This document shows positions 9,683-20,977 of a stretch of DNA of 64,000 bases, piece after piece. Within the stretch, counting starts at the first letter, position 1. The number at the start of each line of letters is the position of its first letter. The notes under the pieces were generated by a model, which did no database searches, was not told where the DNA came from, and worked only from the letters and a program-made list of their open reading frames with translations. Origin of the DNA: Limnephilus marmoratus (Eukaryota; Arthropoda; Insecta; Trichoptera; Limnephilidae); assembly GCA_917880885.1 (NCBI GenBank), contig OU862927.1, positions 41,443,571-41,507,570 of the forward strand, read 5' to 3'. The position numbers and the translations under genes are program-made.

Positions 9683-9964
9683 CAATTCAACGAGGAAGTA
9701 TCCGCAATAAAAACGGACCGGATTTACCAGAGGAATCTGACTGAAGAGACTCTGCTCAGTTCAGCGAATTCTAACTCTGTTATCTTCAACACACCAGATT
9801 CGGATATGGACACCATGATGGTGATGGGGAAGGAAGTCATCACGAGGGAACCGAAGGCTACGCCGCTTCCGGAGATGCTGAACCACGTGACCGGAACCAT
9901 GTCGCGCTCGGGAGTTTACACGGTTAAAGAGGAACCGGAAGTGGAAGACGTTACGGAAATGTAA
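9683..9964 (+). CDS. In-frame extension of the K2P C-terminal tail beyond TGA
   Basis: Directly after TGA the same frame stays open for 93 codons and ends at TAA 9962-9964. Composition matches the exon and not the AT-rich DNA that follows, and the peptide is acidic and Ser/Thr-rich ('TPDSDMDTMM', 'VKEEPEVEDVTEM'), as in a regulatory channel tail. No splice donor-acceptor pair could skip only the TGA. Explanations are stop readthrough (the stop is followed by C, a weak context), a C-to-T change in an Arg codon (CGA to TGA) making a recent null or polymorphic allele, RNA editing, or a sequencing error. Confidence 0.65.
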   Translation, partial: QFNEEVSAIKTDRIYQRNLTEETLLSSANSNSVIFNTPDSDMDTMMVMGKEVITREPKATPLPEMLNHVTGTMSRSGVYTVKEEPEVEDVTEM

Positions 9965-10134
9965 AGCAACTATGACTGGTTCATTGTATGATATTACTAT
10001 GGAGTGTTGAGTTAACTTTTAGGTACCGCTGAGAATGTACTTACAAGTTAAGCCTTTATCTTTCTAGTTATCAAAGTTCTAATGATGGTAAAGTGTGAAC
10101 AATATGTTAGTGCTAAAATTTAAGTAAAATAAAT
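9965..10134 (+). other. Probable K2P 3' untranslated region
   Basis: Base composition falls to AT-rich right after the TAA. An AATAAA-like signal is present near 10127-10133 ('AAAATAAATTATTG'), suggesting a possible cleavage site. No frame of interest. Confidence 0.45.
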
Positions 10135-10395
10135 TATTGAACAGTGACAAATTGTGGCCAAAACGGTAAAAGTAGCACCAAAATGTGGACAAAATTTTTA
10201 GCGCAAATTTTGTGAACCTGATGGAATAGCGCAAAATTATTGACAAAATGGTACTTTGCCATCTTGTGGACAAAATGATAAAGTGCCAAAATGCTACTGT
10301 GTCGAAATCTGATCAAATTCCAGTGTCAAAATATGGTTTCGCGCAAAAGTACGATGCCAAAATGGGAAAAATGGTATGGTGCCAAAACATGTGCG
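10135..10395. repeat. Degenerate repeat of a GTGCCAAAATG-like motif
   Basis: Variants of 'GTG(C/A)CAAAATG' or 'GxxCAAAATG' occur about a dozen times in 260 bp at irregular spacing (for example 10172, 10248, 10278, 10359, 10378). Short frames on either strand here reflect the repeat and not a gene. It is a diverged short tandem repeat next to the K2P 3' UTR. Confidence 0.55.
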
Positions 10396-11640
10396 AAATC
10401 AATCTTTAGAACGTAAATAATTATTGTAAAATTAATTTATTATGCAATATGCATTGAAAGCTTCAAAAGGGTAATTTAAAAGTTTTTACCAATGAAAAAA
10501 ATCCTTAAAAAGTGTTTTATCTGGTTCTTTAATATTAAACTTGAATGACATTTTTTTACAAAAGGACAGAAAAAGTCCGCAAAGAAAATTATTAGTTTAA
10601 TTCTGCTTAATTTTGATTTTCATTACTAAGGTAGACATTTGTCAGAATTTTCATGGAAATGTTTTTCAATTAATGTTTTCCAGAGTAATAAAGTTTTTTT
10701 TTACAAATAGGACCCGTCCGATTATTTCCAATAACTACTAGTGTTTTTCTATGAGAGTAAAACCTTATTAAATTCTCCAAGCAAATAATGTATTTTTCAA
10801 AGCATTATTAATTCCCAAGTAACGAAGATTAAATGTTATTTGTCATCAATTCTTGATGGTGGAGCGACCGTATTCATTCAAAATTAATTATTTGTGATGA
10901 GTAAAATATTATTTTCTCAACTTTTCTGAAAGAATATAATATTTTAATATAAGTTAGTAGATAATAAATTGAAAAAATTTAAAATGTAGTGATTAGTGTA
11001 AATACGTAGGTTTTATTACTGCGGTTAATACTTGATGTGAGGTGTTGGTGTTGCGTATATTGTATTTAGTACTTAAATTAGTTTTAAAGATTGCCAGACT
11101 AAATTTAACAATATATTTATTAAGCTTAATAATATATCGAAATAATTAGAAGAGGTGTGGAATTATAATCAAGAAAGCTTTGATGGGGCTTGAAAAAGAA
11201 GGAAGTATCAAATAAAAATATTTATGGTTAAATGTGAAAATTCAACTTGTGAATAGATTCCAGAAATTTCAAGTATATTAATTTGTTTTCTCGCCGGTAA
11301 AACCGGCTACTGCATTACTGTTATTTTTAAATTTTTGATTTTTTTAAATCGTGACATGTCTATTGCAGGTATTGATAGTTCGTTTGTAAGAGAAGTCGCT
11401 TAAGACCCCGCATTCCGATTTTCTTCCGACATAAAAGTAATTACATCAAATATATAAAATTCCCTCAACAAAAAAAATCGCAGTCTGCTCCTAAAATTAA
11501 AAAAATCTGCTTCTGTAACATGCCGTGGGTATGAAAAAAATCACAGCGTTTCTTTAAAAAAGCTAGGTAACTCGGATGTTTTGAGATTATTGCTTAAAAA
11601 TGTCGTCTTTTATTAAATATATTCGCGACAGTCGCTAACG
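10396..11640. other. AT-rich intergenic sequence
   Basis: No gene, RNA or transposon end is recognisable. A small hairpin (GCCGGTAAAACCGGC) lies near 11293-11307, and the block GTCGCTTA(A/G)GACCCC near 11395-11410 resembles a block just inside the left end of the piggyBac-like element at 15039. Confidence 0.4.
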
Positions 11641-11719
11641 ACTGTTAAATATTTTTTTTTTTAAATATAGGTGCAGTCCATCTATCATTTGCATTTGCAT
11701 GTCTCTCTTTCAAACGATA

Positions 11720-12232
11720 GTGCGCCCCACGGTTGAATTTGGCAGCCACCTCTGGTTTGGAGCTCCAAAATACCTGAAAAATACGCGCAGAAACGGGCGG
11801 TCCGTTTGATAGATTTTCCCATCTTAACAGACGGATTGCAATCTTTAGAGCACAGGCGTCGGGTGGGAATGCTATCCTTGTTCTACCGGTATTACAATGG
11901 AAGATGCTCCGAGGAACTAGCATCATTGATCCCTTCGGCACCGGTGAATAGTCGGGAAACACGCCAAACGCGTGCCCAACATTTGTACAAGGTTGACATT
12001 TGTCACATGAGAACGGGTCGTTTCTTCGACTCGTTCTTATGTTCAACAGCTCGGCTGTGGAATGATTTTCCGGCCTCTGTGTTTTCGCCTTCCTACAACA
12101 TGGGTCTCTTCAAGACCAATGTTCATTCCTTCCTCTCCTCAAAAAGACCCTCCGCACAGCATCCCAGATGTCATAGGCCCTGAGGGAAATTGTTTTCCTC
12201 AAGGCCTCCTGTGTGGAGTTAATATAAAAAAA
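11720..12232 (+). mobile_element. LINE D tail fragment
   Basis: A Jockey-type LINE C-terminus. The segment from 11726 matches the tail of D1 ('RPTVEFGSHLW', 'GAPKY'). The frame at 11806-12183 carries 'RETRQTRAQHLY', 'TGRFFDSFLCSTARLWND' and 'YNMGLFKTNVHSFL'. It ends in a 3' UTR terminating 'CTCCTGTGTGGAGTTAAT' plus poly(A). It is 5' truncated, with a frameshift near 11800. The same tail occurs on the minus strand at 13712-14105 and 15775-16062. Confidence 0.8.
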
Positions 12233-12280
12233 AAAAATCTGCAGTTTTCTTTTTTTTCTCTTTGGACGTTTATAACGTAG

Positions 12281-13711
12281 TCTTATTTAGCGAGATTTTC
12301 CTGCGTTTTTGTTATCCTGGGTACGTCGTTGACGTGTGATTTTCAGTTGCATTTTAATTAATAATACAGATTCACTTTAATTTTTTAACTGGCGATAATT
12401 ATTACAGCTGGCCACAATGAAATTTAAGAACAAAAAATATTATACACATATATTTCACATCTATTTTGCTTCCAAACTAACAAGATAATTTTAAATTCAA
12501 CGTTAAGTATTTCATAAATTTCTATTCAGAGTAGAAACAAGATTTTATCACATGACTGCTTACGAAACTCGACTTCCGATTCAAATACACAACTTCCTGC
12601 TTCCATTTCTAACTGATCTAAATGCTAATAACACCACCAATAATTACATTACACTGCACTGTCAACGCTGTCTCTCCTGGACTTAAATTTAAAGCAAGAA
12701 CATCCGAAGTAAAGAAAGTATTGCATTTGTCCATCAGTGTGTGAAATATGTCTGACATCTTAGGAAGTTAATTAATGGATTTGACTAAATAAATAAGAAA
12801 AAAAAATAAAATTATGTAATGGAGTATTTTCACAAACTATGAAAACTGTTTAAAAATGTGTGGAAGATTTAAAGCTCATATTTCTGATTCTGATCATTTT
12901 ACTAAAAATGCGTAAATTTAGTATTTTTATTCATTCAGCGTGACGTCAACACCGCCAAATTCACGAATTAAAACGAACATACCGTTTTAGCGGCAAATTG
13001 AAAATAGCACATTTTAAACAGTTATTGAAAAATTATTAATCAACATAAAAATAAAATAAAAACACCTTTGTTATCGTAATATTTCTCAAAATTTTTTTCG
13101 CGAATTGATAAAACGGTGAAAATACACCATTTTTACTCTAAGATGACGTTTAAAAAAATTATAATTATTATAAGTTGGTATAGGTGTGCTTATATAATAG
13201 TCTATTAATATTTCCGACTGAGGTTTTTTGTATATGAAGATGTACCTATTACGTAATTGTAAAAACTTGAAATCTAATATTTTCTAGGGATAAAAGAAGC
13301 CTTTGGGAATTTATTAATTTTCATCTCCATTTTCTACTTGTTTTTATTTGAGAAAAACAGACAATTCTTTATTAAAATGAACTTTAAAATAATAAAATTT
13401 AATACTGCTCCGGGAAAATTAGAATCCTTTTAATTTTCATCGAACCGAGGTTGCGCCTGGGTAATTCAATATTTTTGCAAAAGTGTTCCGCGATTGTCTG
13501 AAATAAAGCGCTTGCCAACATATTTATTTCTTTTTTGGATTAATCATAAATAATGGATAAAAAATGGAAAAATGATTTATTTGTTCTCGATAAACTTGGA
13601 TTTGCATGTTTATTTCGTAAGATTTATATGTTTCCTTTCATACTTGCAAGAGAAATGATTATTATTTATAATAAAATGTATAAATTTATGTTCGAAATAG
13701 AATGGAAGTGA
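12281..13711. other. AT-rich sequence without recognisable genes
   Basis: No frame longer than expected by chance, no RNA gene and no clear transposon ends were seen. A patch at 12950-13160 contains short related blocks (CGTTTTAGCGG and AAAACGGTG) but no convincing terminal repeat. Confidence 0.4.
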
Positions 13712-14105
13712 CCTTTTTTTACATTATCTCCACACAGGAGGCCCTGAGGAAAATAATTTCTTTGAAGATGCTGTGTGGAGGGTCTTTTTGAGTAAAGGAA
13801 AGAGTGAACATGAGTCTTGAAGAGACCCATGTTGTAGGAGGGAGGAAACACAGAGACCGGCAAATCGTTCCACAGCCGATCCGTTGAACTTAAGAACGAG
13901 TCATAGAAACGACCCGTTCTCATGTGACTAATGCCAACCGTGTACAAATGTTGGGCGCGAGTTTGACGTGTTTCCCGACTATGCACCGGTGCCGAGGGGA
14001 TCAATGACGCTAGTTCCTCGGAGCATCTTCCATTGTAATACCGGTAGAACGAGGACAGCATTCCCACCTGACGCCTATGCTCTAAAGATTGCATCCCGTC
14101 TGTTA
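13712..14105 (-). mobile_element. LINE D tail fragment, minus strand
   Basis: The frame at 14094-13666 is the C-terminal tail of family D ('RRQVGMLSSFYRYYNGRCSE', 'NDLPVSVFPPSYNMGLFKTH'). The 3' UTR with 'CTCCTGTGTGGAG' and a poly(T) read at 13713-13720 mark the 3' end. The copy is uninterrupted in this region and clearly younger than the one at 15775-16062. Confidence 0.8.
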
Positions 14106-14169
14106 AGTTAGTGTATGACGAATGATGCTTAAATTTAAAGCAAATTTGAGTTTGCTGAACGTGATTTTT

Positions 14170-14625
14170 TTATTATATTAACTCCACACAGGAGGCCCTT
14201 CTGCGCCTAAGTCAAATTTGAGAATGCTGTGTGGAGGGTATTTTTAGGGAAATGAAAGGGAGGAAGTTCTGGGAAGGAAAAAGGTGAAAAAAGGTATGAA
14301 GGGGTGGGTAGGAATCTGGAGTTCAATGTGTCTAAAAGTGATGGATGAATGAATCCATCACTCCCACTGCAGTGCAAGGCGATGGATCGAGAGAGTCTGG
14401 CTGGAGACGTCTAGGTTAGGTCTCCCTCAACCAATCTCTCCCGATCCAGGCCACCACGCAAACCACTACCGCCAAGACCTAGACAAACCTCGCCCCATGA
14501 ACCCGAGCACCCCTGCTAAGTCACCAAACGTAGCAAACTACTTGGGGTGACCTATGGCAGAAACCATCCAATTAATGGTTCCCGGGGTGGGGATACCCAT
14601 ACCCGCCTCCCTTTTCACGCAGGAA
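14170..14625 (-). mobile_element. SINE-like retroposon S, nearly full length
   Basis: About 450 bp on the minus strand, from a GC-rich 5' end near 14625 ('GGCGGGTATGGGTATCCCC') to a 3' end at about 14170 next to T-rich sequence. Diagnostic blocks are 'GGTGACTTAGCAGGGGTG', 'GTCTAGGTCTTGGCGG', 'TCGCCTTGCACTGCAGTGGG' and the terminal 'CCTCCTGTGTGGAGTTAAT'. The last ~60 bp are the same as the LINE D 3' end. No protein is coded. Other copies: 16565-16890, 28215-28495, 32425-32770, 33918-34450, 35862-35965, 40745-40915, 43709-43925. Confidence 0.7.
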
Positions 14626-15038
14626 TAATTCAAGCGTACGCACATCACAGACAAACAAAATTAGTATGCATGCATGCCTATGATGATATTTTTAATTTCT
14701 GATTTCCGGAACTTGCTCCTTTTCCCTTCCTGTAAAATAGGTCAACATTGAATACTTCTATTCTACGCCACTAATATATTAAAGATAGTTAATTAATAAA
14801 TAATGTTTAAATTTAAATTAACGTTACCCATAGCAATCTAGATGTATACTTAGTATAATTAATATTTGTGTTGCTTTTTGTATGTCATTGAATTAAAGTT
14901 AAAATATTTGTAACTTTAACATATAAGTATGTACTTGTAGGTATTGCATAACTGATTTGATGTTATTAATTACAAATAAATAAATAATAAAAAAAAATAT
15001 CCATTTCTTCGATTGCATCCATATTAAAATTTCCTTAA

Positions 15039-15638
15039 CCCTCCGCCCGTCGCGCCTTTTTTGTAACGCGAGGTGTCACGTGGGGTCGCTTAGGACCCCA
15101 AAAATAAATATGATTAAATTTTTGTTATAGCATACATTTTATATGTTATTTTAACTGATTACAGTCAGGTGATAATGATTGCTTTGAAATAAAAAGAAAT
15201 GTTAAAAATTAGTTATTTATTTTCAATGCCAGAGCTTAAAAATCAACAAGGAACATTTTTTTGAAATTTTGAATCATATTTTTTAAAAGAAAACTTAAAA
15301 AAAAATCTAACCAATTTCCATCAAACTCATAACTATTTGAGGTTGATATAGACTTATTATTACTACAACAAAAAAATCAACAAAATACAATTAAAAAAAC
15401 ATATACCTAAACTTGATTTTTCATGGTATTTTGTTGAGATTTTTAGCCTCACGCCGAATCACAAGTCTGTATCTCACATCGCACATGCGCAAACTAAATT
15501 TTCTCGGCGCTTGCGTCAAGTATAGTCCCTTTTAGGAAGCTACCAAAAGTAAGAAATCAGTGGGAACATTTAAAATGAATATAATTAGCATTTCTGTAAA
15601 ACCTGGGCTTTTAAAGACCCCACGCGACGGGTCGAGGG
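15039..15638. mobile_element. Non-autonomous piggyBac-like element with TTAA flanks
   Basis: A 600-bp element whose ends are inverted copies ('CCCTCCGCCCGTCGCG' and 'CGCGACGGGTCGAGGG'), each followed inward by a GGGGTC block. It is flanked exactly by TTAA (15035-15038 and 15639-15642). TTAA targets and CCC-starting ends are typical of piggyBac. No transposase frame is present, so it would need one in trans. Confidence 0.8.
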
Positions 15639-15774
15639 TTAAAAAACTATCCTAACATGAGCTAACTTAAAAGTAAAGTGTACAAAACAGGGACAACTTA
15701 AAAGCAGGGTTTTTGGTTTTTTAAGAAGGTTATTTTTGTTTTTTTACAGAAGCCCTTGAATAAAATAATTTCCC

Positions 15775-16062
15775 TCAGTCATCTCTTGGGATGTTATGTG
15801 TAGGGTACTTTTGAGGAGAATAACGATGATGATGTGAACATGGGGCATGAAGAGACTCTACGACGAGTGGTAATAATGACTAATTGTCATGCGATTAATG
15901 TCAACCGGGTTCAAATGTTGGGCTTGCGTTTGGCGTGTTTCCCAACTATGTACTGGTGCGGAAGCAATCGATGATGTTATGTGCTCGGAGCATCTTGCTT
16001 TGAAATTCCGGTATAACATTGACAGCATTTCCACCTGACGCCTGTGGTCTAAAGATTGCAAT
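15775..16062 (-). mobile_element. LINE D tail fragment, decayed
   Basis: Minus-strand remnant of the family D C-terminus ('RRQVEMLSMLYRNFKARCSE', 'HSWETRQTQAQHL') followed by a degenerate 3' UTR ('GGGATGTTATGTGTAGGG' on the plus strand). It has lost most of the middle of the tail. Confidence 0.7.
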
Positions 16063-16564
16063 TCATTTGTTTGTTATTTGTTATATATTTCCCTTGAAAA
16101 TAAAATAGAAGAAAACAAAAATAAATTCATACTCAAAATTAAATATTGGATTAAAGAACAAAAAACACAATATTTTCAAAATCTCATTACATAATAAGAA
16201 TAAAACACGTACACGTAACACACAAAAATAAATATAAAACACACCATTAAAAAATACATTTTACCTAAATTATAAATTTTTATTTTTAGTTTAATTTTAG
16301 CTTTTTTTTATGCAGCATTATTGTTTTATAAAATGGAGGCCTCAGCACAGGTGACCTACCCAGTGAGGCCGACATTGCTGAATTGTATTTAAAAATGATA
16401 GATATTATGTCAAATAAATAAATAAATAGGGAAATCTATGAAACGGACCGTTCGTTTCTGCACAGAGACAGGTTTTTTTTTTTTAAATCAGAAATCTGGC
16501 CAAATTTAAAAATGGGGCGCACTTGCGATTTGTACTGGTACAGGTTAAATCTGAAAAATGTTTT
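16063..16564. other. AT-rich sequence with LINE-tail-like motifs
   Basis: A LINE-type 3' end is suggested near 16330-16430 ('GGCCTCAGCACAGGTGACC', ending in repeated AAATA at 16412-16428). A short piece at 16430-16520 resembles the LINE D segment around 'ACGGACCGTTCGTTTCTGC'. Nothing else is recognised. Confidence 0.35.
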
Positions 16565-16890
16565 AATGTATGAGCACACAGGAGGCCCTGAGAAAAATAA
16601 TTTACCTTATGGCCTGTGACATCTTTGAGAATGCTGCGTGGAGGGTTTTTTTAGGGAAAGGCAGGAGAGTTGGGTTCTGGAAAGGAAAAGGGTTTAAGGG
16701 GTGGGTAGGAATCTGGGGTTCATTGTCTCGTCCGCCTCCAAGACCTAGATAAACCTCACCCCATGAACCCGGGCTCCCCTGCTAAATCACCAAACGTAGC
16801 GAACCACTTGGGGGTGACCTATGGCAGAGGTGTTGGTTATCCAATAAAGGTTCCCGTAGCGGCGCGACGGTACCCCATTCCCGTCTTCCA
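16565..16890 (-). mobile_element. SINE-like retroposon S with internal deletion
   Basis: Minus-strand copy with both ends present ('CACACAGGAGGCCCTGAG' at 16573 and the GC-rich 5' end near 16860-16890). About 130 bp of the middle is missing near 16725-16735, where the 'TTCCTACCCACC' part joins directly to the 'GGTCTTGG' part. Confidence 0.65.
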
Positions 16891-17579
16891 AATTGAATAT
16901 ACATTAAAAAATATATATTGTTTTTAGATTATTATACACATCTACAGTTTTATTTCGACATTGATGAAATTTTTCATATTTGACCGTCAGAATAAAAGGA
17001 AGGTCCCTGTTTATGAAATTTACCCCATTTACCTCATAACATACCCCATTTGGAGATGCCACAGACTTACTGGCTCCAGATGATTTTTTTGGTATTTTTT
17101 TTTTTAAATAAAACATACAACGAAGTTGCATTCTCATGAGTTATCAAAACTCATTTAGGGATCACCAATTGGTACTTTTGAAAAGTTAAACCCAACCCAA
17201 CCCAAAATGAAGACACAATATATGAAGAAAAAATTTACAAAACATTTCACAGAAGCAACATACAGATACAACATATGAAGAATCACTTTACAAATATTTC
17301 ACAGAAACATGTCTTATAAGATTTATTAATTCATCTTTATTTATACTAGACTTTTGTGATGTCCCATGCCTGTCTCACTAAGAAAACCTGTCTTGAGAGC
17401 AAGCGTTTTAAAATATGAATAGTTTATAATAAAATCAATAACACGTAGAGTAAAAATGCAAATAATAACACAATAGCACATTCAAATTAACAAGACAATT
17501 ATTAACATCGTACCATTGAAAAAATACATACTTATATGTTCGTTTTGATAATATCTTTGAAGTACTTAGTTGGTCGAGA
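16891..17579. other. AT-rich sequence
   Basis: No gene or element is recognised. Two diverged short repeats ('CAGAAGCAACATACAGATAC' region, 17215-17310) give a locally repetitive look. Confidence 0.35.
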
Positions 17580-19077
17580 GCAGTTAATAATAATAATATT
17601 AGCCCGATTTCTCTCCTATCAAACATATCAAAAATATATGAGAAAATTGTAAAAAAACAAATTTGGACATTCTTAGAAGAAAATAAAATAATTAATGATA
17701 ACCATTCGGCTTAAAAAAAAATACAAGTACCTACTCATGACGCGATAGCAAAAATAACTAACTATTTATATACGGCTCTAGATTCCGATAAAAAATGTAT
17801 CGGAATATTTATAGACCTGAAAAAAGCTTTCAACAGCATATCACATAAAAAATTAATAAATAAATAAAAATCGATAGGAATTAATGGGAAAGTCTTAGCA
17901 TGGATAACTAGTTATTTACATAAAAGACCTCAACAAGTTAAATTACTCAATCAAGTCAGCGATTCAAAATATAGCGACTTTTCAATACCCCAAGGTACAG
18001 TTTTAGGACCACCGTTATTTATTATATATGTCAATGATATATTCCATATTTCCAAATATGGAGACATTGTCTCCTACGCTGACGATACAGTCCTACTACT
18101 AAAAGCAAACACATGGTCTGAATTAAATAAAATGGCAAACACAGATATCAATGCACTAAAATTATGGTTTGATGAAAACCTGTTGACTTTAAATTCTAAA
18201 AAAACCTATTATTTACCATTTTCCATTAAAAAACAAGAAACACCTAAAGAATTAAACATAATAATCCACTCTGTGACAAATACAGAAAACCACAAATGCG
18301 ATATATTATGTACAAACATAGAAAGCAAGACCGATATTAAGTACCTGGGCATAATAATAGACCAGCGTTTAAAATGGTCCCCACACATAAATATTCTGAA
18401 CAACAGAATAAGGAAACTAACATATATATTTAGATGCTTAAGAGATATTTTAAACGAAAAAATGCTTAGAACCACATACTTCGCTTTCTGACAATCAATT
18501 ATACAATACGGCATTATAGGATGGGGCGGTACATATACAAATCAAACACAAACAATTTACATATCACAAAAAAATAAAAATAAAAACAATTTAAAAAAAA
18601 CCCTACACATATTCATCCGAACTGTTATTCAAACAATTTAAGGTCAGAAAATTAAGTGCGTTATACTTTTATCACGCAACATTACAAATTTATAAAGATA
18701 ATATTCAAAATAAAGTTGCACCCTTCAAAAATAACAGAAATCTTAGACAAACATCAATACTTCCTATTACAAAATGTAAAAAAACAATAGGACAGTTAAA
18801 TCATAAATATCTCGGAGTTAAATTTTTTAATTCACTACCTGAAAAAATCAGAAACATGAACAGAAACATAAAAAAATTTAAAACTCTGCTAAAAAATTAC
18901 ACTGAAAATTTGAACTGAATAAAAAATAATAAATTGAACCAATATTATAACACCCCCCATACACACAAGCCCTGCTTATTTATGGGGGTACATCATATAC
19001 ATGTATTATGTAATTAATTATTGTAAAAAATATATTATAATTTATGTATTCTTTTGTAAATAAAAAAAAATAAATAT
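17580..19077 (+). mobile_element. LINE C1, Jockey-type, 5' truncated and decayed
   Basis: Conceptual translation gives reverse transcriptase motifs in order: 'PISLLSNISKIYEKIVKK', 'IGIFIDLKKAFNSI', 'IPQGTVLGPPLFIIYVND', the catalytic 'SYADDTVLL' and 'IKYLGIIIDQRLKWSPHI'. Stops at about 17712, 17860 and 18489 break the frame. The longest intact stretch is 18132-18491. The 3' UTR carries the block 'CCCCCCATACACACAAGCC', also found inverted at 63500-63530, and an A-rich tail near 19060-19077. Inactive. Confidence 0.8.
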
Positions 19078-19796
19078 GTATAGCGCCGCTTTTGTGTAAA
19101 ATCATCTCAAGGGCGTTGTAAAAATGTACGATAAATTTCAACAGTCTTACTTCTAACTAAAGACTAGATAAACATTATAACAAGTTATGGCTAAAATATT
19201 GCATCTACCGGTTCTTCGATCACCGATACAAATCTATTGTAAACTGTTGTTGAGACCCTTATGCGGTTTATTATTCCCTTATACACCTACGCAAAAATTC
19301 TTTTTACGAAAAGTCTCTTTTCAGTTTTCAGGAACTCGAGGGTGTAAAAGCTCGCTCTCCGAACGTATGGAATATTCCAGGCAGATTCTGAATATTTTAT
19401 GAGGCAAGTGATTTCAGTTAGCAAGACTCCGTGCGAAAACTTTCATATCTTATATGGAGACCAAGGACATGGGACGGATCTGCATGCAGAAAGATATTAT
19501 GTAGGTATGTAGAACTATGGCAGATCTTCTTAGTATTATTTACTCTCCCAGATCTATGCTTAACCTACAAACACTAAGATGTGTTTACTTTTAATCAATT
19601 GCTACGTGTGGTATATGGTATGGGGGGATGTTCACTCATCAAGACTCCATAAGCAAGAATAGTTACACACAGATCAAGCAGATGATTTTTCTCCGGTGTG
19701 CATCTCGAATTTAAAGCTTTTCTCGAAACTGGTTTTAATTTAAGATTGAATCTGTATGCGGGAAGTCGTTTTAATCAACACCCAAAATATAATAAT
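19078..19796. other. Sequence without recognisable genes
   Basis: Short frames at 19187-19402 and 19698-19886 have no domain I recognise; the second overlaps an inverted mariner fragment. No RNA gene was seen. Confidence 0.35.
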
Positions 19797-20048
19797 TCTT
19801 CGAGCCGTTTCTGCAGCACTGGTGCGACGGTGGAACTCGTACTGGTAAATAACGCGATATTTCAAGTTTTCCATTTTGTAAACTAAGTGACGCAAAGAAA
19901 AAACACAATTAAGGAAAAAACTAATTAATTATAATTTTTGAAACACAAATACATGAGTTAATAGCTGAATAAATTTGAATTTGGAATTCCTAACCAAAGA
20001 GAAGATAATTGAGATCAAGGCAAAGCGCCAATTTCATATGTAAGGACC
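19797..20048 (-). mobile_element. Mariner fragment (5' end only)
   Basis: This is an inverted copy of the first ~250 bp of the mariner at 21840: the terminal repeat ('GGTCCTTACATATGAAATTG' read on the minus strand, ending at 20048), the leader with 'GAATTCCAAATTCAAAT', and the first codons of the transposase. It stops abruptly at 19797, with no matching second end. It is a truncated relic. Confidence 0.75.
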
Positions 20049-20931
20049 TAATATAAGAAAGATGCACTGGAATTCGACGAAAATACATGGAAAAAATCGT
20101 CCTTCAGATTGATAAAAAAGTGCTTCGTAGTCTCCCCTGTCTTTTCTTTCTCAGTTTTTATCACATTCTGTTTTTTTTTTTTACCTAATGAATGATAAAA
20201 ATAATGACGAAAGTTGTTAATCGAAAACGATTGATCGAAATACAATTGCAAATAATGAAAACATTTTTTAGTATAGTATTATAATACTTTTTGAACATTA
20301 CTGTCTACATCTAATTTCGAAAGCATAAAGCCCGGACAACTCCTGGTATATAAGTATACCTACATAGTGTCCAAAACTCCTGGCACAAGTGACCTGGTGA
20401 ATCCTTATCACATTAATTTGGAGTGTAACTTTTTTGATTTGATATTTCGTTTTCGAGTAAATACAGTCCGAATCAGGGTTTTTTTAGGTCATATTTGTTA
20501 AACAGAACCTACAGAATTTCTTTGTATAACATTCTACGTGCGAATAATACATAACACATATTCATGATGATTAAATTAATGGTACCTAATATTTTTAAAT
20601 TACCTGCGTGGCAACTTTCCTTTATCCCTGTCCTCCCCTTACCCGTCCCAATCCAAATACCTGTTTCGCACCCTATTTTCTCTACAGTTATAATCGCATT
20701 TATTTTATTGCTGTGTTTTTATATTTAGGTTTATCACTTGTTGAATCTACACCTGTATTATATATATTTTTTTTTATTGCTGCTTTGTCCTGTTTTTTTT
20801 TTCTTTTCTTAAATATTCTTGTTTTCATTCAGTTACTTTTATGTTTCTAAATACCTATCTGTGAACATTAATAATTGGTCTTTTTTTTATTATCCTCTTA
20901 TGTATATTATATTGTTAAGACTGTTTATGTT
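20049..20931. other. Sequence between two mariner ends, T-rich, no gene
   Basis: It contains no coding frame with recognisable domains. The 20600-20930 part is pyrimidine-rich and looks like the 3' UTR of a decayed plus-strand LINE that ends in the AAAT repeats at 20935-20961. Confidence 0.35.
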
Positions 20932-20962
20932 CCTTAAATAAATAAATAAATAAATAAATAAA
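20932..20962. repeat. (AAAT)n microsatellite
   Basis: Seven or more AAAT/AATA units in a row, probably the tail of a decayed LINE copy. Confidence 0.8.
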
Positions 20963-20977
20963 CAATGAGTTAACCTT

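Noticed and set aside
10079..10316. Two minus-strand frames of 60-64 codons
   Set aside because: They follow the CAAAATG repeat in the K2P 3' region and have no recognisable domain.
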